Source of the DNA: Scolanthus callimorphus | Taxonomy: Eukaryota; Cnidaria; Anthozoa; Actiniaria; Edwardsiidae | Assembly: GCA_033964015.1 (NCBI GenBank) | Contig: CM066912.1 | Coordinates: forward strand, 17,285,073 to 17,349,072 | Reading direction: 5' to 3' | Length of the DNA stretch: 64,000 nucleotides | Shown: one piece after another, positions 11,286-22,307 of the stretch | How positions within the stretch are numbered: the first letter of the stretch is position 1 | Layout: each line of letters begins with the position of its first letter | Position numbers and translations under genes: made by a program | Notes under the pieces: generated by a model | What the model was told of the DNA's origin: nothing | What the model saw: only the letters and a program-made list of their open reading frames with translations | Database searches by the model: none

Positions 11286-12744
11286 AACGGCCGATGCTTT
11301 GATGAAATCACAGAAGCGGCGATTTTTTTTAGAAAAATACATTAACAACAACATGGGCTCATACGCTCATCTATGTTGATTTGCGAAAATAATTTTTACA
11401 TGGTAATTAACTACAAGGGTCTAATTATCTCGTGCTCGTGAATTGAAGAAAACAATGTTGAGCTGTTAAATTTTAAGCTTTGGCTTACTCAACTTCAGCA
11501 TTTTTGTATGTCGTCATAAAAGGAGCTACACGCTGAAATTCAGAGCATAGCTAGACTGACTAGTTTGGTTCGTTAAGAGAAATTTGAAAGAACAATTTGG
11601 CTGCTCTGGGAAATTGTTAGTGCATAATCAACACGCACCGTATTTAGCATCTGCGAGTGAATGAATTCTGTGAACTTTTGGTCTGAATATCACATGAACT
11701 AGTTTAAATCGACAGAAATTCATATTAGCTATTTGTTATATATTGCTTGGGTACTATGGTATATGTATGTGATTATCATAACTCCAAAATATGACGAAAT
11801 ATAATTCAAATATGAATACATTCTGAAACCGCAAAATTCATGCTCGCGGCAAAAGCCGATTTTTGTACACTTGTCATAAACGCGCAACATAAACATCGTA
11901 CGTCCCATGCGAATCTCCTATTATTGAACTATTCGTATACGAGATGGGAACTCGTGAAGGTTTCGCGTTTTGAAATAAAGAGCAATATTCTAAACCACAT
12001 CGTTTTGTAGCTTGGATCTTTTTGTTGTGTGTGCGAACGGTGGTTCACATTTCACAGGCACGGATGAAACATTTCGAACATTCCACCATACCATGCATGC
12101 TGCAGAAACAACGCTAAATCATGCATAACTCTTTTAGTTTTTCTTTGTTTCAAATAAAGTAAACAGATAATTTGTAAAAAGGGGGGTAAAATTGATTTTG
12201 TCTAACCCAACCCGCCCAAATATAAGTTTTAGAATAAATGATTCACTAGGAATAAATTATTATGCCTGCGTGTTTTATTATGCAAATTAAGTAACAATAA
12301 TTAATTAAAAGTCAAACATCGCCGGTCTTCGTACACTGCTTTAAAACGGCCACCGGCGTCTAGAGGAAACACAAAGCAGATGTTCCTCCTTCACCAAAAA
12401 CTTAAAAGGCCGCCCATCCAGCGCTACAAAGCATAGATGCAAAGCATGTTTTGTCTGGGAGGCGACCGGCCGACTAGATAGTACTGCAGACGACCATGTG
12501 TTGGGGTCCGCTATGAGGCTTGAGGCATGTTCCTGTAGGAGAAGCAGAAAATTCAATCAATACATCCATAGGCTCCCCAGGCTACTGATTTGTGAGAAGA
12601 ACTAACGGCAAAATACAGAGAATGTATGGACATGTAAATCACGAGAAAAATGTACGATGGAAATTTTAAAATCACGAATAAAATACAATAATATCTAGTT
12701 GTACTTCTCTTGAAATCTGCAAAAAAAAATGGGCTTTGAGCCCT
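11286..12744. other. Non-coding AT-rich stretch
   Basis: No domain, splice-flanked exon or repeat that I can support. The minus frame at 12341-12556 has no recognisable motif. Confidence 0.4.
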
Positions 12745-14500
12745 TTAAGGTGACTCATTCGAAATTCAAAATGCACCCAACTGTGTCTAGAGCCCAAATC
12801 TGCGTCTCCAAACGCAAGGCTATAACTTCTGGTCTTTTCCTCTATTGTTATAATTCTTTTTTCAAATCCTACTTTAAATGTATAAATATGCTGCTGGGAA
12901 CCGATCTTCCTGAAACTATTTTTAGAAGTCACAATCGAATTTTTGTGAGGCCTTAATTTCATATTCCGGTCGTACTAGAAAATATTTTGCCGGTTTTTTG
13001 GGCTGAAATTCCAGGAATCGATTCCAGTTGTAGTAATTTCAATTCAAGCGAAGTTACAGAAAATTCGTCGGAACAGAAACGCGGCAATAAAAATACCGTC
13101 AGTTATGGTCAACTATGGCCAAATTAGAACGCTGATTCTGCTTGTCTTGAATTGAATTTTAATAGTGCTCCAAAAATTCATTATTTTGGGCTCTTCCGCC
13201 GGCACTTTGTTGTATAGTAATGTATTAAACTTACCGAGGGTCCGATTGCAAATACAATGAACTACTCAAATGTTCGAACATTATCTACCGAGGAAGGAAA
13301 TTGTGAAAGCGCAATGAATTTATTACAAGAATGTCGAGTTAAAATGTGTCGTTACTACGTATTATTTCTTGCTAGATGCTATAGACGAGAAGCTTGTGGC
13401 ATTGGTAATACTTAGTAACAAGTTTGAACATCATACGTGCTTATTTGATACAGAAGAAAATTGTTAAAGTTACGGCGTTCGCCTCTGGTCATGCACGCAG
13501 ATTTGAAGCTGTCTGTTTATGAATGGTAATGAAATCTCGCATTTTGCCAGGGGGAACACAGTAGGCCAACTCTAATCATCGAACAAAGAAAACGTTCATC
13601 GTCGCAACTCTTTTTGTTCCATAGGGACTTTAACAGACTGCTATTTTCGGAGCGTGACTGCATGCTATTGATTAGATTTGGCCTAATGAGTTCCCCCTGG
13701 AGAAACGTCAGATTTCATTATCATTCATAAACAAGAGATCCTCAAATCTGCGTGCAAAACCAGAGGGCGAATGTCGTAACTTTGTAATTTTCTTCTATAC
13801 CAAATAAGCACATATAATGTCAAACTTGGTTACTAAGTTTTACCAATGCCACAACTTCTCGTCTATATAAATCTGAGCAAGAAATCACACGTAAAAACGG
13901 CACATTTTAATGCGACATTCTTGTAATAAATTCATTGGTCTTTCACAATTTCTTTCCTCGATAGATATGCATTTTAGTAGTTCATGGTATTTGCAATCGG
14001 ACCTTCGGTAAAGTTTAATACATTACTATACAACATAGTGCCGGCGGAAGAACCCAAAATAATAACTTTCGGAGCACTATTAAAATTAAATTCAAGCCAA
14101 CCAGAATCAGCGTTCTATTTTGGCCACAGTTGACCATAACTGACGGTATTTTTATCACCGCGTTTCTGTTCCGACGAATTTCTGTAACTTCGGTTGATTT
14201 AAGATTACTACAACTGGAATCGATTCCTGGAATTTCAGCCAGAAAAACCGGCAAATTTGTTTTCTAGTACGACCGGAATATGAAATTAGGGCCTCACAAA
14301 AATTAGATTGTGACTTCTAAAAATGTTTTCAAGAAGATCGTTTCCCAGTAACATATTTATACATCATTAAAGTAGGATTTGAAAAAAGAATTATAACAAT
14401 AGAGGAAAAGACACAAAAGTTATAGCCTTGAGTTTGGCGACGCAGATTTGCGCTCTAGACACAGTTGGGTGCATTTTGAATTTCGAATGAGTCACCTTAA
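12745..14500. mobile_element. Foldback element A, 1.75 kb, TTAA target site
   Basis: Two arms of roughly 850 bases (about 12749-13600 and 13660-14496) are reverse complements with scattered mismatches, leaving a loop of under 100 bases. The outer end is GGTGACTCATTCGAAATTC, mirrored on the right, and each end abuts TTAA (12745-12748, 14497-14500). TTAA duplication is typical of the piggyBac superfamily, but the GGTGACTC terminus is not the usual one, so the superfamily is inferred only from the target site. There is no transposase; the frames at 12672-12962, 14015-14254 and 14391-14579 are shadows in the arms. The terminus matches element B at 17994. Confidence 0.85.
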
Positions 14501-14630
14501 CTGTTTGCTCGCTCCCTATACAATAAAATTCAACTGGTTGAAAAAAGGCCACAAAGATGGGTTCGACTTCAGAATGCATCCTACAATGCCCGGCAAATGG
14601 AATGAGAGTTCACGAGAGTGCATGGGAGTA

Positions 14631-14791
14631 CAGGGCCGTAGCTAGCATAGGGTCAGAGGGGGCAGTTGCCCCCCCCACAGCGAAGTAAAAAACTTTAGTG
14701 TCAACATGTGGGGAAAACCTGCTTGCCCCCCAGCAAAAACAAATAATGACCAAGGCCTGCCCCCCACTCAAAAATTTCTAGCTGCGGCCTT
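14631..14791. mobile_element. Small TIR element, 161 bp, 6-bp duplication
   Basis: Left end CAGGGCCGTAGCTAG, right end CTAGCTGCGGCCTT. GGAGTA occurs directly outside both ends (14625-14630, 14792-14797). The interior has GGGGGCAGTTGCCCCCCCCA and TTGCCCCCCAGC. It belongs to the same family as 9210-9345. Confidence 0.75.
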
Positions 14792-14797
14792 GGAGTA

Positions 14798-17384
14798 TGC
14801 GACGAAACGTAAGCTCATCACAGTTTGATTAAGTTGAAATTGCCCAGAGACCCAGAGATACAAAGTTGGCCTCTGAGCATATGAAATTTCATAAGGTAGA
14901 TAATTCTATTTAATGTGATATTCCATTATAATTTTTGCAGGAGATACCACACTGGGGAATTTCCACCGAAATTTTCACCACCCCTCCCCCATGTTTGTAC
15001 CCGCACTAGTCGCGCAAAGAATTGTGGGAGGCTCTGGCGCTCCTGTGTAGTCCATTTTTGAGGAGGTCTAGTGACTAGCCCTGGCATTCCTCTGCGTTGT
15101 CGTGGCCGCCATTGGAAGCACAGAAACGGTAAGCTTGAATTTGATACCAAATTGCGTTAATTTTGCTTATATTTGTGGCAAGTTAGGGAAGAATCAGTGC
15201 CAGTTCTTGGGCCTATTGTCCAAAAAGCAAAATGTGAAATCTTACACATTGGCAATAACTGTTGGGGGCACTGGCATAAGTTGCTTTTTGGATATGTATT
15301 GGCAAAGTCTGACATACCTAAGGCAGCAAAGTCAGTGTTCACCTAGAAAAGGAAAACCCACTCAGGAAACATTTTTAAGAGCTTTAAGGTTTCAGCTGAG
15401 CTGCAAAACGATGTACAACAAGATCCTCAGATGGTTCAAGGAAAAAAGATCTACCAATGACTTTGAGTTTAGATTTACAGGGGAAGAAACTAAGAAGTTC
15501 TGTGGTGGCTTTATGCATCTAACGATGCTCAGTTACAAGATGAGACTATAGAATGCAGTTTCTTTTTGTGCTCACTTGGAAAAATGGGCCTCCACCTTAG
15601 GAATTGTCTCTCTTTTGCTAGTAGAGTTACTGCAATTAGCATTGCAGACATTTCTAGACTAGAGGGCTGAGAGGAGGAGTGCAAACTGTACTTCAATACA
15701 ACTACATTATTTCACTCTGCAATCTTAGTGTCTGGACTATGGAATACTGCGTTCCCTTCCACACAAAGCAACTCATGGAAGACCTTGGGGTTGGGTTGGG
15801 AATCAACTCCATGTAAGGAAGGGAATCAAAGCATCAGCAAATTGCATCCTTTGCTAGCTTTTCCCTGGTAAAGAACAGGTGGGACAAGGCCTTCCGGAAT
15901 GAGCATATGTGCAATTTATGGTTGAGACACCAGAATCCCAATTTTTGCAGCTACAGAAAGTCAAAGGCAGTGTATGTCCCTAAGTGACAATACTGTTTAT
16001 TACTATATGGAGGGACATAGATAGCTGTGCTAGAGCAGGTCACCTGTCTACTTCAATGAAGGCACTTATCAGCAAAGCTGAAAAGTAAGGTAAGTTAACC
16101 GCAAATTCCAAATCCAGGAAAAAAGCAACCTTCAGTGCGATAAGAAGGCAACAGTGAAATGTTTGTACGTAGAAGCAAAGCACCACTATTCTTGGGTCAT
16201 GGATTTTGGTTGGCTTTGCATGGAGCTAAATCTCCATCATGGAGATTTCTAGATGAGTGTAATATTGGACTTGACCATTCATAAAGAAACAAGCATTGCA
16301 CAGCATTTAATTCTATGCTTTCGTTCCCTAGTTTGGAACATTTTGAAAAAACAAATTAGTTTTACACAAAAAAATAACCATCCGGTATTTTTTATGGTAC
16401 GTAATACAGCCTTTGTGTATTATTTCAAAATAAAAATCAATTTATCAGCAGATTTTGTTGTTGTGCTTGATGACTTGTATTTTATTTTACTTACTACCAA
16501 AAGGGAATATAATTTTGATAGCCAACAAAAGTATTATTGAATCAATGGTTCCAGCTATTTTCCTTTGTGTAGGAAGTGCATGATATTAATAAAGAAATAT
16601 TATTTATAGTGTTTTATGCGCATTTTAGAAATCAAGACCCGAAAACTCCAATAAAATAAAAGCGAATTTATTTGCATGACCAGCAGACACAACACAGAAG
16701 CCTGCATCAAAATAGACCATACACAGGAATTGAGTGACTATCCATTCTTTGTGTTTTTAACCTGAATGATTAGCAGAAGCATGCACATATTGTTTAAGCA
16801 TTATAATGCTGATGCTAATGATTCAGGTTCAATCACAAATTGTGGATATTTCATCTTTCCCTCTCCTATTTTGCACATGAACACTAGAATGCAAGAATTA
16901 TTTAAGTAATATGTTTTTAATGGCCATAAGACAAAACAGTACATATCCTATGTTATATATTGGAAATGTACAGTATAATTAAAAGGTAGGAAATTATATA
17001 ATGTACAGTAATAAAAAGCTAGTGATATTATATTCCTAGCTTTTGATTACTGTACATTCCAATGTGTGGTTCTAGAAAGTATCTATCTCTCCCACTCCCC
17101 ACGGAAGGGTGTTGAAAAGTGCCCCCCCCCACCCAACCCCTCTGGAATTTCAAGTGAAAAATACAGTATGGAAAAAGTCATGTAAACCGACCCCCCCCCC
17201 CCACAATTTTATCTCAGTGGGATAATTTTTGACATAAGAAGAATGTTCAGATATATTATTATTATTCGTAAATATGTCGAGGGACACCTTCAATGTTCCA
17301 AGACCCATAGTGGATCTTTAATTGAACAGTCTCTGAATTTAAAGAGTACTTTATTCAATTTTACTGGCCTATTTTCGTCGACTA
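14798..17384. other. Gene-like remnants, no identifiable protein
   Basis: Around 15000-15131 the sequence is GC-richer, and a donor-like site (ACG then GTAAGC) follows GGCCGCCATTGGAAGCAC, which looks like a first exon but has no ATG in the open frame. An open stretch to 15551 (149 codons) has no known domain. At 16140-16260 (plus) a segment resembles the start of the minus-strand ORF at 17385-17699. Poly-C runs occur near 17123 and 17191. AAATAAAATAAAAGCG-type poly-A signals lie near 16650. Confidence 0.35.
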
Positions 17385-17699
17385 TTAAGTCGGTATAGCC
17401 CTTCTCTTAAAGTCTCTTCTGAAGCCTCTTTCCTCTACAAGTCCCCGCTCGAACAACTGTTCTAGTTTCTTTATCTTAAAGATCTTCACCACGATCTCCT
17501 TCTCAACACGAGTTCCTTTGGTATACTGCTTCTCGATGTTCACACCATACATGGAAGAGCATGTCAGCATTTTAACGATGTGTTCGAATATCTCCCTATG
17601 AAACCGACAGCTGAAATCCACCATCCAAGGGTTGGAATGCTTTGCTTCTACGTACAAACGTTTCACTACTGCCTTTTCCAGAACTGGAGCTCGCGACAT
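17385..17699 (-). CDS. Hypothetical protein, 104 aa
   Basis: An ATG-initiated frame of 104 codons, rich in K, R and E, with a stretch VVKIFKIKKLEQLF that could be helical. I do not recognise the family. About 1.4 kb away on the opposite strand (16145-16215) a diverged copy of its N-terminal part appears, sharing VK.LYVEAKH and a W.(V/M)DF pattern, so this sequence has been duplicated in inverted orientation; that supports past coding use or a repeat origin. No splice sites or promoter are assigned. It may be an exon or a transposon-derived piece. Confidence 0.35.
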   Translation of the reverse strand: MSRAPVLEKAVVKRLYVEAKHSNPWMVDFSCRFHREIFEHIVKMLTCSSMYGVNIEKQYTKGTRVEKEIVVKIFKIKKLEQLFERGLVEERGFRRDFKRRAIPT

Positions 17700-17989
17700 G
17701 CAATTGGATGAAGGCTACAATGGGCTACTGTCAATTTTGCCTGAGGTGGAACACTCGAGTGAGCCTTCAGAACTCGTTGTTTGGATTCCTTAGCTCATTA
17801 AACACGGATTGAGCCGCAATCCGAAACTTGTCCGAAACGGCTCATAAGGAAGCAAACTCCAATATTTTGCTTCGGTCTGGTCGTAAATATTGTCTAGATT
17901 GTTAGAAAGTGCCTCTAATGTATCACGGGCGAGCTCGCGGGCGGCCAACTTGGATTAAGTCAGAACGTTTAGCCTCCATCTGGTGCGTG
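17700..17989. other. Intergenic, nothing recognised
   Basis: No motif or repeat identified upstream of the minus-strand ORF; a promoter for it cannot be pointed to. Confidence 0.3.
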
Positions 17990-18984
17990 TTAAGGTAACT
18001 GAGAACCTTCGCGGACGTGTTGAAAAAAAAAATCATACACGTCCTTAGTTTAACCAAAACATATCAACCTATATATCGTTGGAAAGCTTATAGATTGGAC
18101 TAGCGAACTATGGCAAAAAGAAATATTTATTTCATAATTATATTTTTTTTAAGGCTTTATTAAAAATTCGTGTGTGAGAGTTTCAAGAGATAACGCTGTC
18201 GAACTGCTAGACCTTGACTCCCAAGTAACACATTGTTTTAATCCTTAGAGGTGTTTCTCAAAAACCGTGTCTGCGATTTTTAAAATTTTGCTTTGTTCAA
18301 AAGTTATCGAACTTTTAAATTTCGAATGTCAAATTTTGTAGAATTTTCACGCTCTAAAAATTTAAAAAATTCATAACTGTTGAACTAAACAAAATTAAAA
18401 AATTCGCAGACACGGTTTTTGAGAAACACCTTTAACGATTAAAATAATATGTTATTTGAGAGTCATGGTCCAGCAGTTCGACAGCGTTAGCTCGTGAAAA
18501 TGGCACACCAAAATATTTAATCAATGCTTTAAAAAAATTACAGGTATCAGGGGCGTAGCCAGCACTTATGAGAGGGGGGGTTCCAAAATTCAAAAAATAA
18601 AAAAATCCACATAAATCGGACGTTTTTTGCGTTTCGCCACAGGAAACCCAGCCAAAATATGATCTCGGGAAAAAACTAGCGTTTGAAGACTTTGCTACAT
18701 TTATTGGAGCTTTTATTTGTTGTCTATTATTTACCGAATTTTAGTAATAAGTCGGTCCAGAACAGAGGCGAGGGGGGGTTCCGCTGCGGGAGAGGGGGGT
18801 TCCGGAACCCCTGGAACCCCCCCTGGCTACGCCCCTGGGTATCAATAAGTGATTTCTTTTTGCCATAGCCCGCTAGTTCGTTCTATAAGCTTCCAACGAT
18901 GCATAAGTTGACATATTTTGGTTAAACTAAGGACGTGTATGATTTTTTTCGAACAACGTGCACGAAGGTTCTCAGTAACCTTAA
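17990..18984. mobile_element. Foldback element B, TTAA target site, interrupted
   Basis: The ends GGTAACTGAGAACCTTC (from 17994) and its mirror (to 18980) are flanked by TTAA at 17990-17993 and 18981-18984. The arms share ACGTCCTTAGTTTAACCAAAA, GGAAAGCTTATAGA, CTATGGCAAAAAG and GTTTCTCAAAAACCGTGTCTG, mirrored on the right. The right arm is split by the TIR element at 18548-18837. The terminus GGTAACT closely matches GGTGACT of foldback element A, so both seem to be one family (GGTRACT, TTAA). No coding capacity. Confidence 0.85.
18548..18837. mobile_element. TIR element nested in foldback B, 290 bp
   Basis: The left end CAGGGGCGTAGCCAG is exactly mirrored as CTGGCTACGCCCCTG at the right. GGTAT flanks both ends (18543-18547, 18838-18842), a 5-bp duplication. 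The interior has runs of G and C around GGAACCCC. It must be younger than foldback element B, whose arm it interrupts. Confidence 0.85.
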
Positions 18985-19904
18985 GAATTGAGCGGAATTT
19001 CCCCAGTGTGTACTATAGAGACATGAGACAGATCATCCTAAAATAAGTGGGAGACAAGGTTAACACTCTGGAGTCTCCCGCAAAATGTGCATGAGCTGGA
19101 ATCTTTGCTGCCCCTATTTTTATTTTAAGGGTTTGAAAAGCCCTTTGTAAAACCTTAGATCCAGCCCTTACATCTAAGAATGATTTCTATAGATGAGCAG
19201 CTCATTTTATATGTGGCACAACGTAAGAACAGAAACAACGAAAATGTTTTACACGGCAAGATTTTAGATCACAAAGCTTACAAAACAAAACGAGTGAAAT
19301 TTAGAAAACAAATGTCATGCCTTTGAATGCCTTCGACGCCCTTGTTCGATGAAACCTCCGTTTTGATGTGTTTTCAAGTCCGTTAAAACATTGTACACAA
19401 GTAGCAAAAAGTATTCAGAAGAGTATTCATAATATTAAGCACTAAATGAGTAAACAGAATAGCTAACCAAGCCTCGCGAAAGAGTACAAGAAGAGCATGA
19501 ACCTGAGGTAGTGGCTATGACGTGTCGTGAATACTAGTAATCTCGAGAAATATTAATGGAAGGAGACAAATGCATAAGGTCGATCGCCTACATATCGAAG
19601 TACTAAGACCCTTAATGTAAATGGCTTACCTGATTTGGAGATCGGTGAAGAAACCCTGATAAAAACAGCTATTTTCCTTCAGCTCTCGAACGTCTTGTTG
19701 TGTATGGAATTGGCACCAGTGCAGAAATTCGACACCGAAGGCACTTCGACTTCGATTTCTTCCAAAATTATGAATATAATCGAAAACAGAACCAGTTAAG
19801 GCTGGCCTCTAACATCACTTGCAGGTTACTAGACAGATAAGTTGGCCAGTTGTTGCAATCTGACCATGAAATAGGCGCCAGAAAGTTGGAAAATAGAAAG
19901 CTTC
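18985..19904. other. Non-coding, nothing recognised
   Basis: No ORF, exon or repeat I can support. Confidence 0.4.
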
Positions 19905-20135
19905 TGCTTCAAAGATGGCGCTGCATGAGATAGAGGCTCAGAACAAGGTATTGCCAAATATGGCTATGTACCGAAGACTGAACGAAGTAATCACAAGTGT
20001 AATTGTTTTCTTCTGCGCGATCTGATTGGCTGAAGGATCAAAGGTCATGCCCTCGACCAATCACAGCCCGAAGCAATCGCAATTACCGAGTAATTTGTAA
20101 TTACTCACGATAGTCATGTGAAAACCACTCTATTT
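19905..20135 (-). repeat. Dispersed repeat, copy 2 (inverted copy at 11111-11285)
   Basis: Reverse complement shares TTTTCACATGACTATCGTGA, TACATAGCCATATTTGG and TTGTTCTGAGCCTCTATCTC with copy 1. It also includes a GTGATTGGTCGAGGG segment not seen in copy 1. Confidence 0.75.
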
Positions 20136-20217
20136 AGCTTATTTATTATCTTATTTTTTTATTCATTTAGCGTCCTTTCTTAATGGTTTTATTACTGCTA
20201 TTTTATCTGCGACACTT

Positions 20218-20300
20218 GAATAGTAGTAGTAGTAGTAATAGTAGTAGTGGTGGTAGTAATAGTAGTAGTAGTAGTGGTAGTAGTAATAATAGTAGCGCAT
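20218..20300. repeat. AGT trinucleotide microsatellite
   Basis: About 27 AGT/AAT/GGT units. The serine-rich frame at 20183-20392 is a product of this repeat, not a gene. Confidence 0.9.
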
Positions 20301-20583
20301 CCAAGATATTGCGCAGCAAGAACTACTTATGTAAATATACATTTATGTTACATCACGTATTTAAGGAGACTTTAACTTTTAGCTATATGTGATCTATATT
20401 TGCTTCCTCCTGAATCAAATAGGGGAAGAGTGTGGCCATGTGACAGGAGGGACGTGTGATGTGTGAGCCAGAACAAAACAGGGCAAGTCGTGACGGAATC
20501 GGTGCCTTGAACAGAGATCATCAAAAACGCTAACTTGTAATTAAACAAGAGCCGAAAAAACTCTTTAAGTTTAATAAAATATT

Positions 20584-20665
20584 TTATAAAATAACTAAGA
20601 TAGTACGCGCGCTCTCATTGGTCGACAGGTGTGTTTAGATGAGAGTATATAAACACGGTTGTGAC
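20584..20665 (+). repeat. GCGCGCTC.CATTGGTCGA repeat, copy 2
   Basis: Shares TATAAAATAA, GATAGT.CGCGCGCTCT and ATTGGTCGA with 8163-8240. It is followed by a TATA-like TATATAAACACGG near 20645, so it could be the promoter part of an element. Confidence 0.6.
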
Positions 20666-21434
20666 GTCACGCCCGGGACGATGTTTGCGCTGCCTTCTTT
20701 TTTCATTCTTTATACATTTGACAAAAATTTATCCAAACACTTGAAGCAATGAAATTGTGCAAGCAGTGTTGTTTTCTTTTTAGCTATCATTTGTCGTCCC
20801 ATCCTTAAACCACAAGTTCAAAGAATTGGCTTCTCTTCGACTTTTTTAGTCAAACGCGTGTAAATTTTCAGGATTGTCAACATTTTCGTACGATTATACA
20901 TGATATTTTTGTCCTCTAACATCCTCTTCCCTCCCTTTATGAAACGATTTCTTTGACTTCTGGGAACTTTTTAAGAGTATACAGCTCGAACTAAAGAGGA
21001 GAAAAACAACAGAAATCAAGTTAAGCGACGCCAACTAAAATTCTGGATTTGGAGACTTTCGGCGAATCGGCTAGCCAAAATGAAAAAGAACAACGAAGAC
21101 CAAATTATTGAATAAATCACAATTTATTTCATTACTTTCCTATTCAATTTTTCAAAATGAACCTGGTAAAAACAGTATAAATGGCAAGATTAAAACAGTT
21201 ATTGAGAAAATGTACCTTGGCGCGCAAAGGATTGTGGTTGACGATGGGGCTTTAAATCATATTTTAACAAGTTTTTCAGAGCATTTACGGTATTCACAAT
21301 CTTCTTAAAATCAAAGGTAAGCAAACAGCAATGTGTTCTGGATCCTTCGGGATGCCTTGGCTTTGAGGTATTCACAATGAAATGCAATAACTGGTACATC
21401 GTTTTATGCCTCGATTATAGTAATCATTTCCACA
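20666..21434. other. Non-coding, contains a short dispersed repeat
   Basis: The 21305-21373 segment (TTAAAATCAAAGGTAAGCAA, TCTGGATCC, GGGATGCC) recurs at 51299-51368 in the same orientation. GCGCGCAAAGGATTGTGG (21220) has relatives near 15016 and 54019. No gene seen. Confidence 0.45.
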
Positions 21435-21628
21435 AAAATTATAATATCATTTCCAGATTTATAGCATCATTTCCAGTTATAGCATCATTTCCAGATTATA
21501 GTATCTTTTCCAGATTATAGTATCTTTTCTTCATTAAAGTATCTTTTCCAGATTATAGTATCTTTTCTTGATTAGAGTCTTTTCCTGATTATCGTATCTT
21601 TTCCAGATTATATTATTTTCCCAGATTG
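21435..21628. repeat. Minisatellite, 18-bp units
   Basis: About ten degenerate units of TATCTTTTCCAGATTATAG and variants (TCATTTCCAGATT, TCTTTTCTTGATTAG). No coding capacity. Confidence 0.8.
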
Positions 21629-21765
21629 AAGTAAATCAGGGAAGTGTGAGAGTAAATGTAGAATATATTTTTATGTTCTTGAGAATATCAAATCAACAGA
21701 TAACCAAACATTATTTACCGAAATAATGGAGTTTATCTCGAGTTAATGACAACCTAAGTAATTAA

Positions 21766-22085
21766 ATGTTAGGGGCTCGCGGTGGGCGTTTGGGGTTGAG
21801 TTATTTCCGTAGCGCGGTAGAGGAATGCGCACACGATACTTGGTATAAAAATCTTGGTGGCCCTGGCAGCATCAGTCCTCGTGCAGAACGTTCAAGATTT
21901 ATCAAACTTCTCACCTCCTCCCCATCAGCCTGCCCTGTTTTTAGGTTATTTGTACTAGTTTATTGTGAAAAGGTGTGGCGGTTTATCTCCCCCACCTTTG
22001 ATAAAGTTACTCGTGTAATGTGATTATCGATGCTTGTTGCAATCGTTTTGTTAAATAAATGTCACTCTAAGTTGGACCCTGGTAA
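21766..22085 (+). repeat. Probable Ngaro-type A-B terminal repeat remnant
   Basis: It contains, in order, a TATA box (TATAAAA near 21844), a pyrimidine-rich CACCTCCTCCCCATCAGCC, then AAATAAATGTCAC near 22052. The intact element at 37168-37679 has the same order: TATTTAAGG, then CACCACCTCCCCTCTG, then AAATAAATGTCAC. This fits a solo terminal repeat (promoter, then poly-A signal) of a related element. It is plus-oriented, while the polymerase remnant next to it is minus-oriented. Confidence 0.5.
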
Positions 22086-22307
22086 TTACGCTTGTTAGGG
22101 ATACACACTAAATCCGTTAACATTGGAGTGTATGCAGAGCTACACGATAGTGTTTGGCGTGAAGGTCTCTTCTATAAGGTCATTAGATCTGGCTGCAGTA
22201 AGAACTTTGTTCTTACATCGATTAACCTGTGGAGTATAGGTCTAGTTATGGGAGTCTAGTATCTAGGCGAGTACCTCGCTTTACATAGCCCTTAAGCATT
22301 TGAACTA

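Noticed and set aside
12672..12962. ORFs within foldback element A
   Set aside because: They lie in the palindrome arms on both strands with no domain; the arms mirror each other, so these are shadows.
15102..15551. A 149-codon frame as a gene
   Set aside because: It starts with GTG, not ATG, spans a donor-like GTAAGC, and has no recognisable domain.
20183..20392. Serine-rich small protein
   Set aside because: It is translation of an AGT microsatellite.
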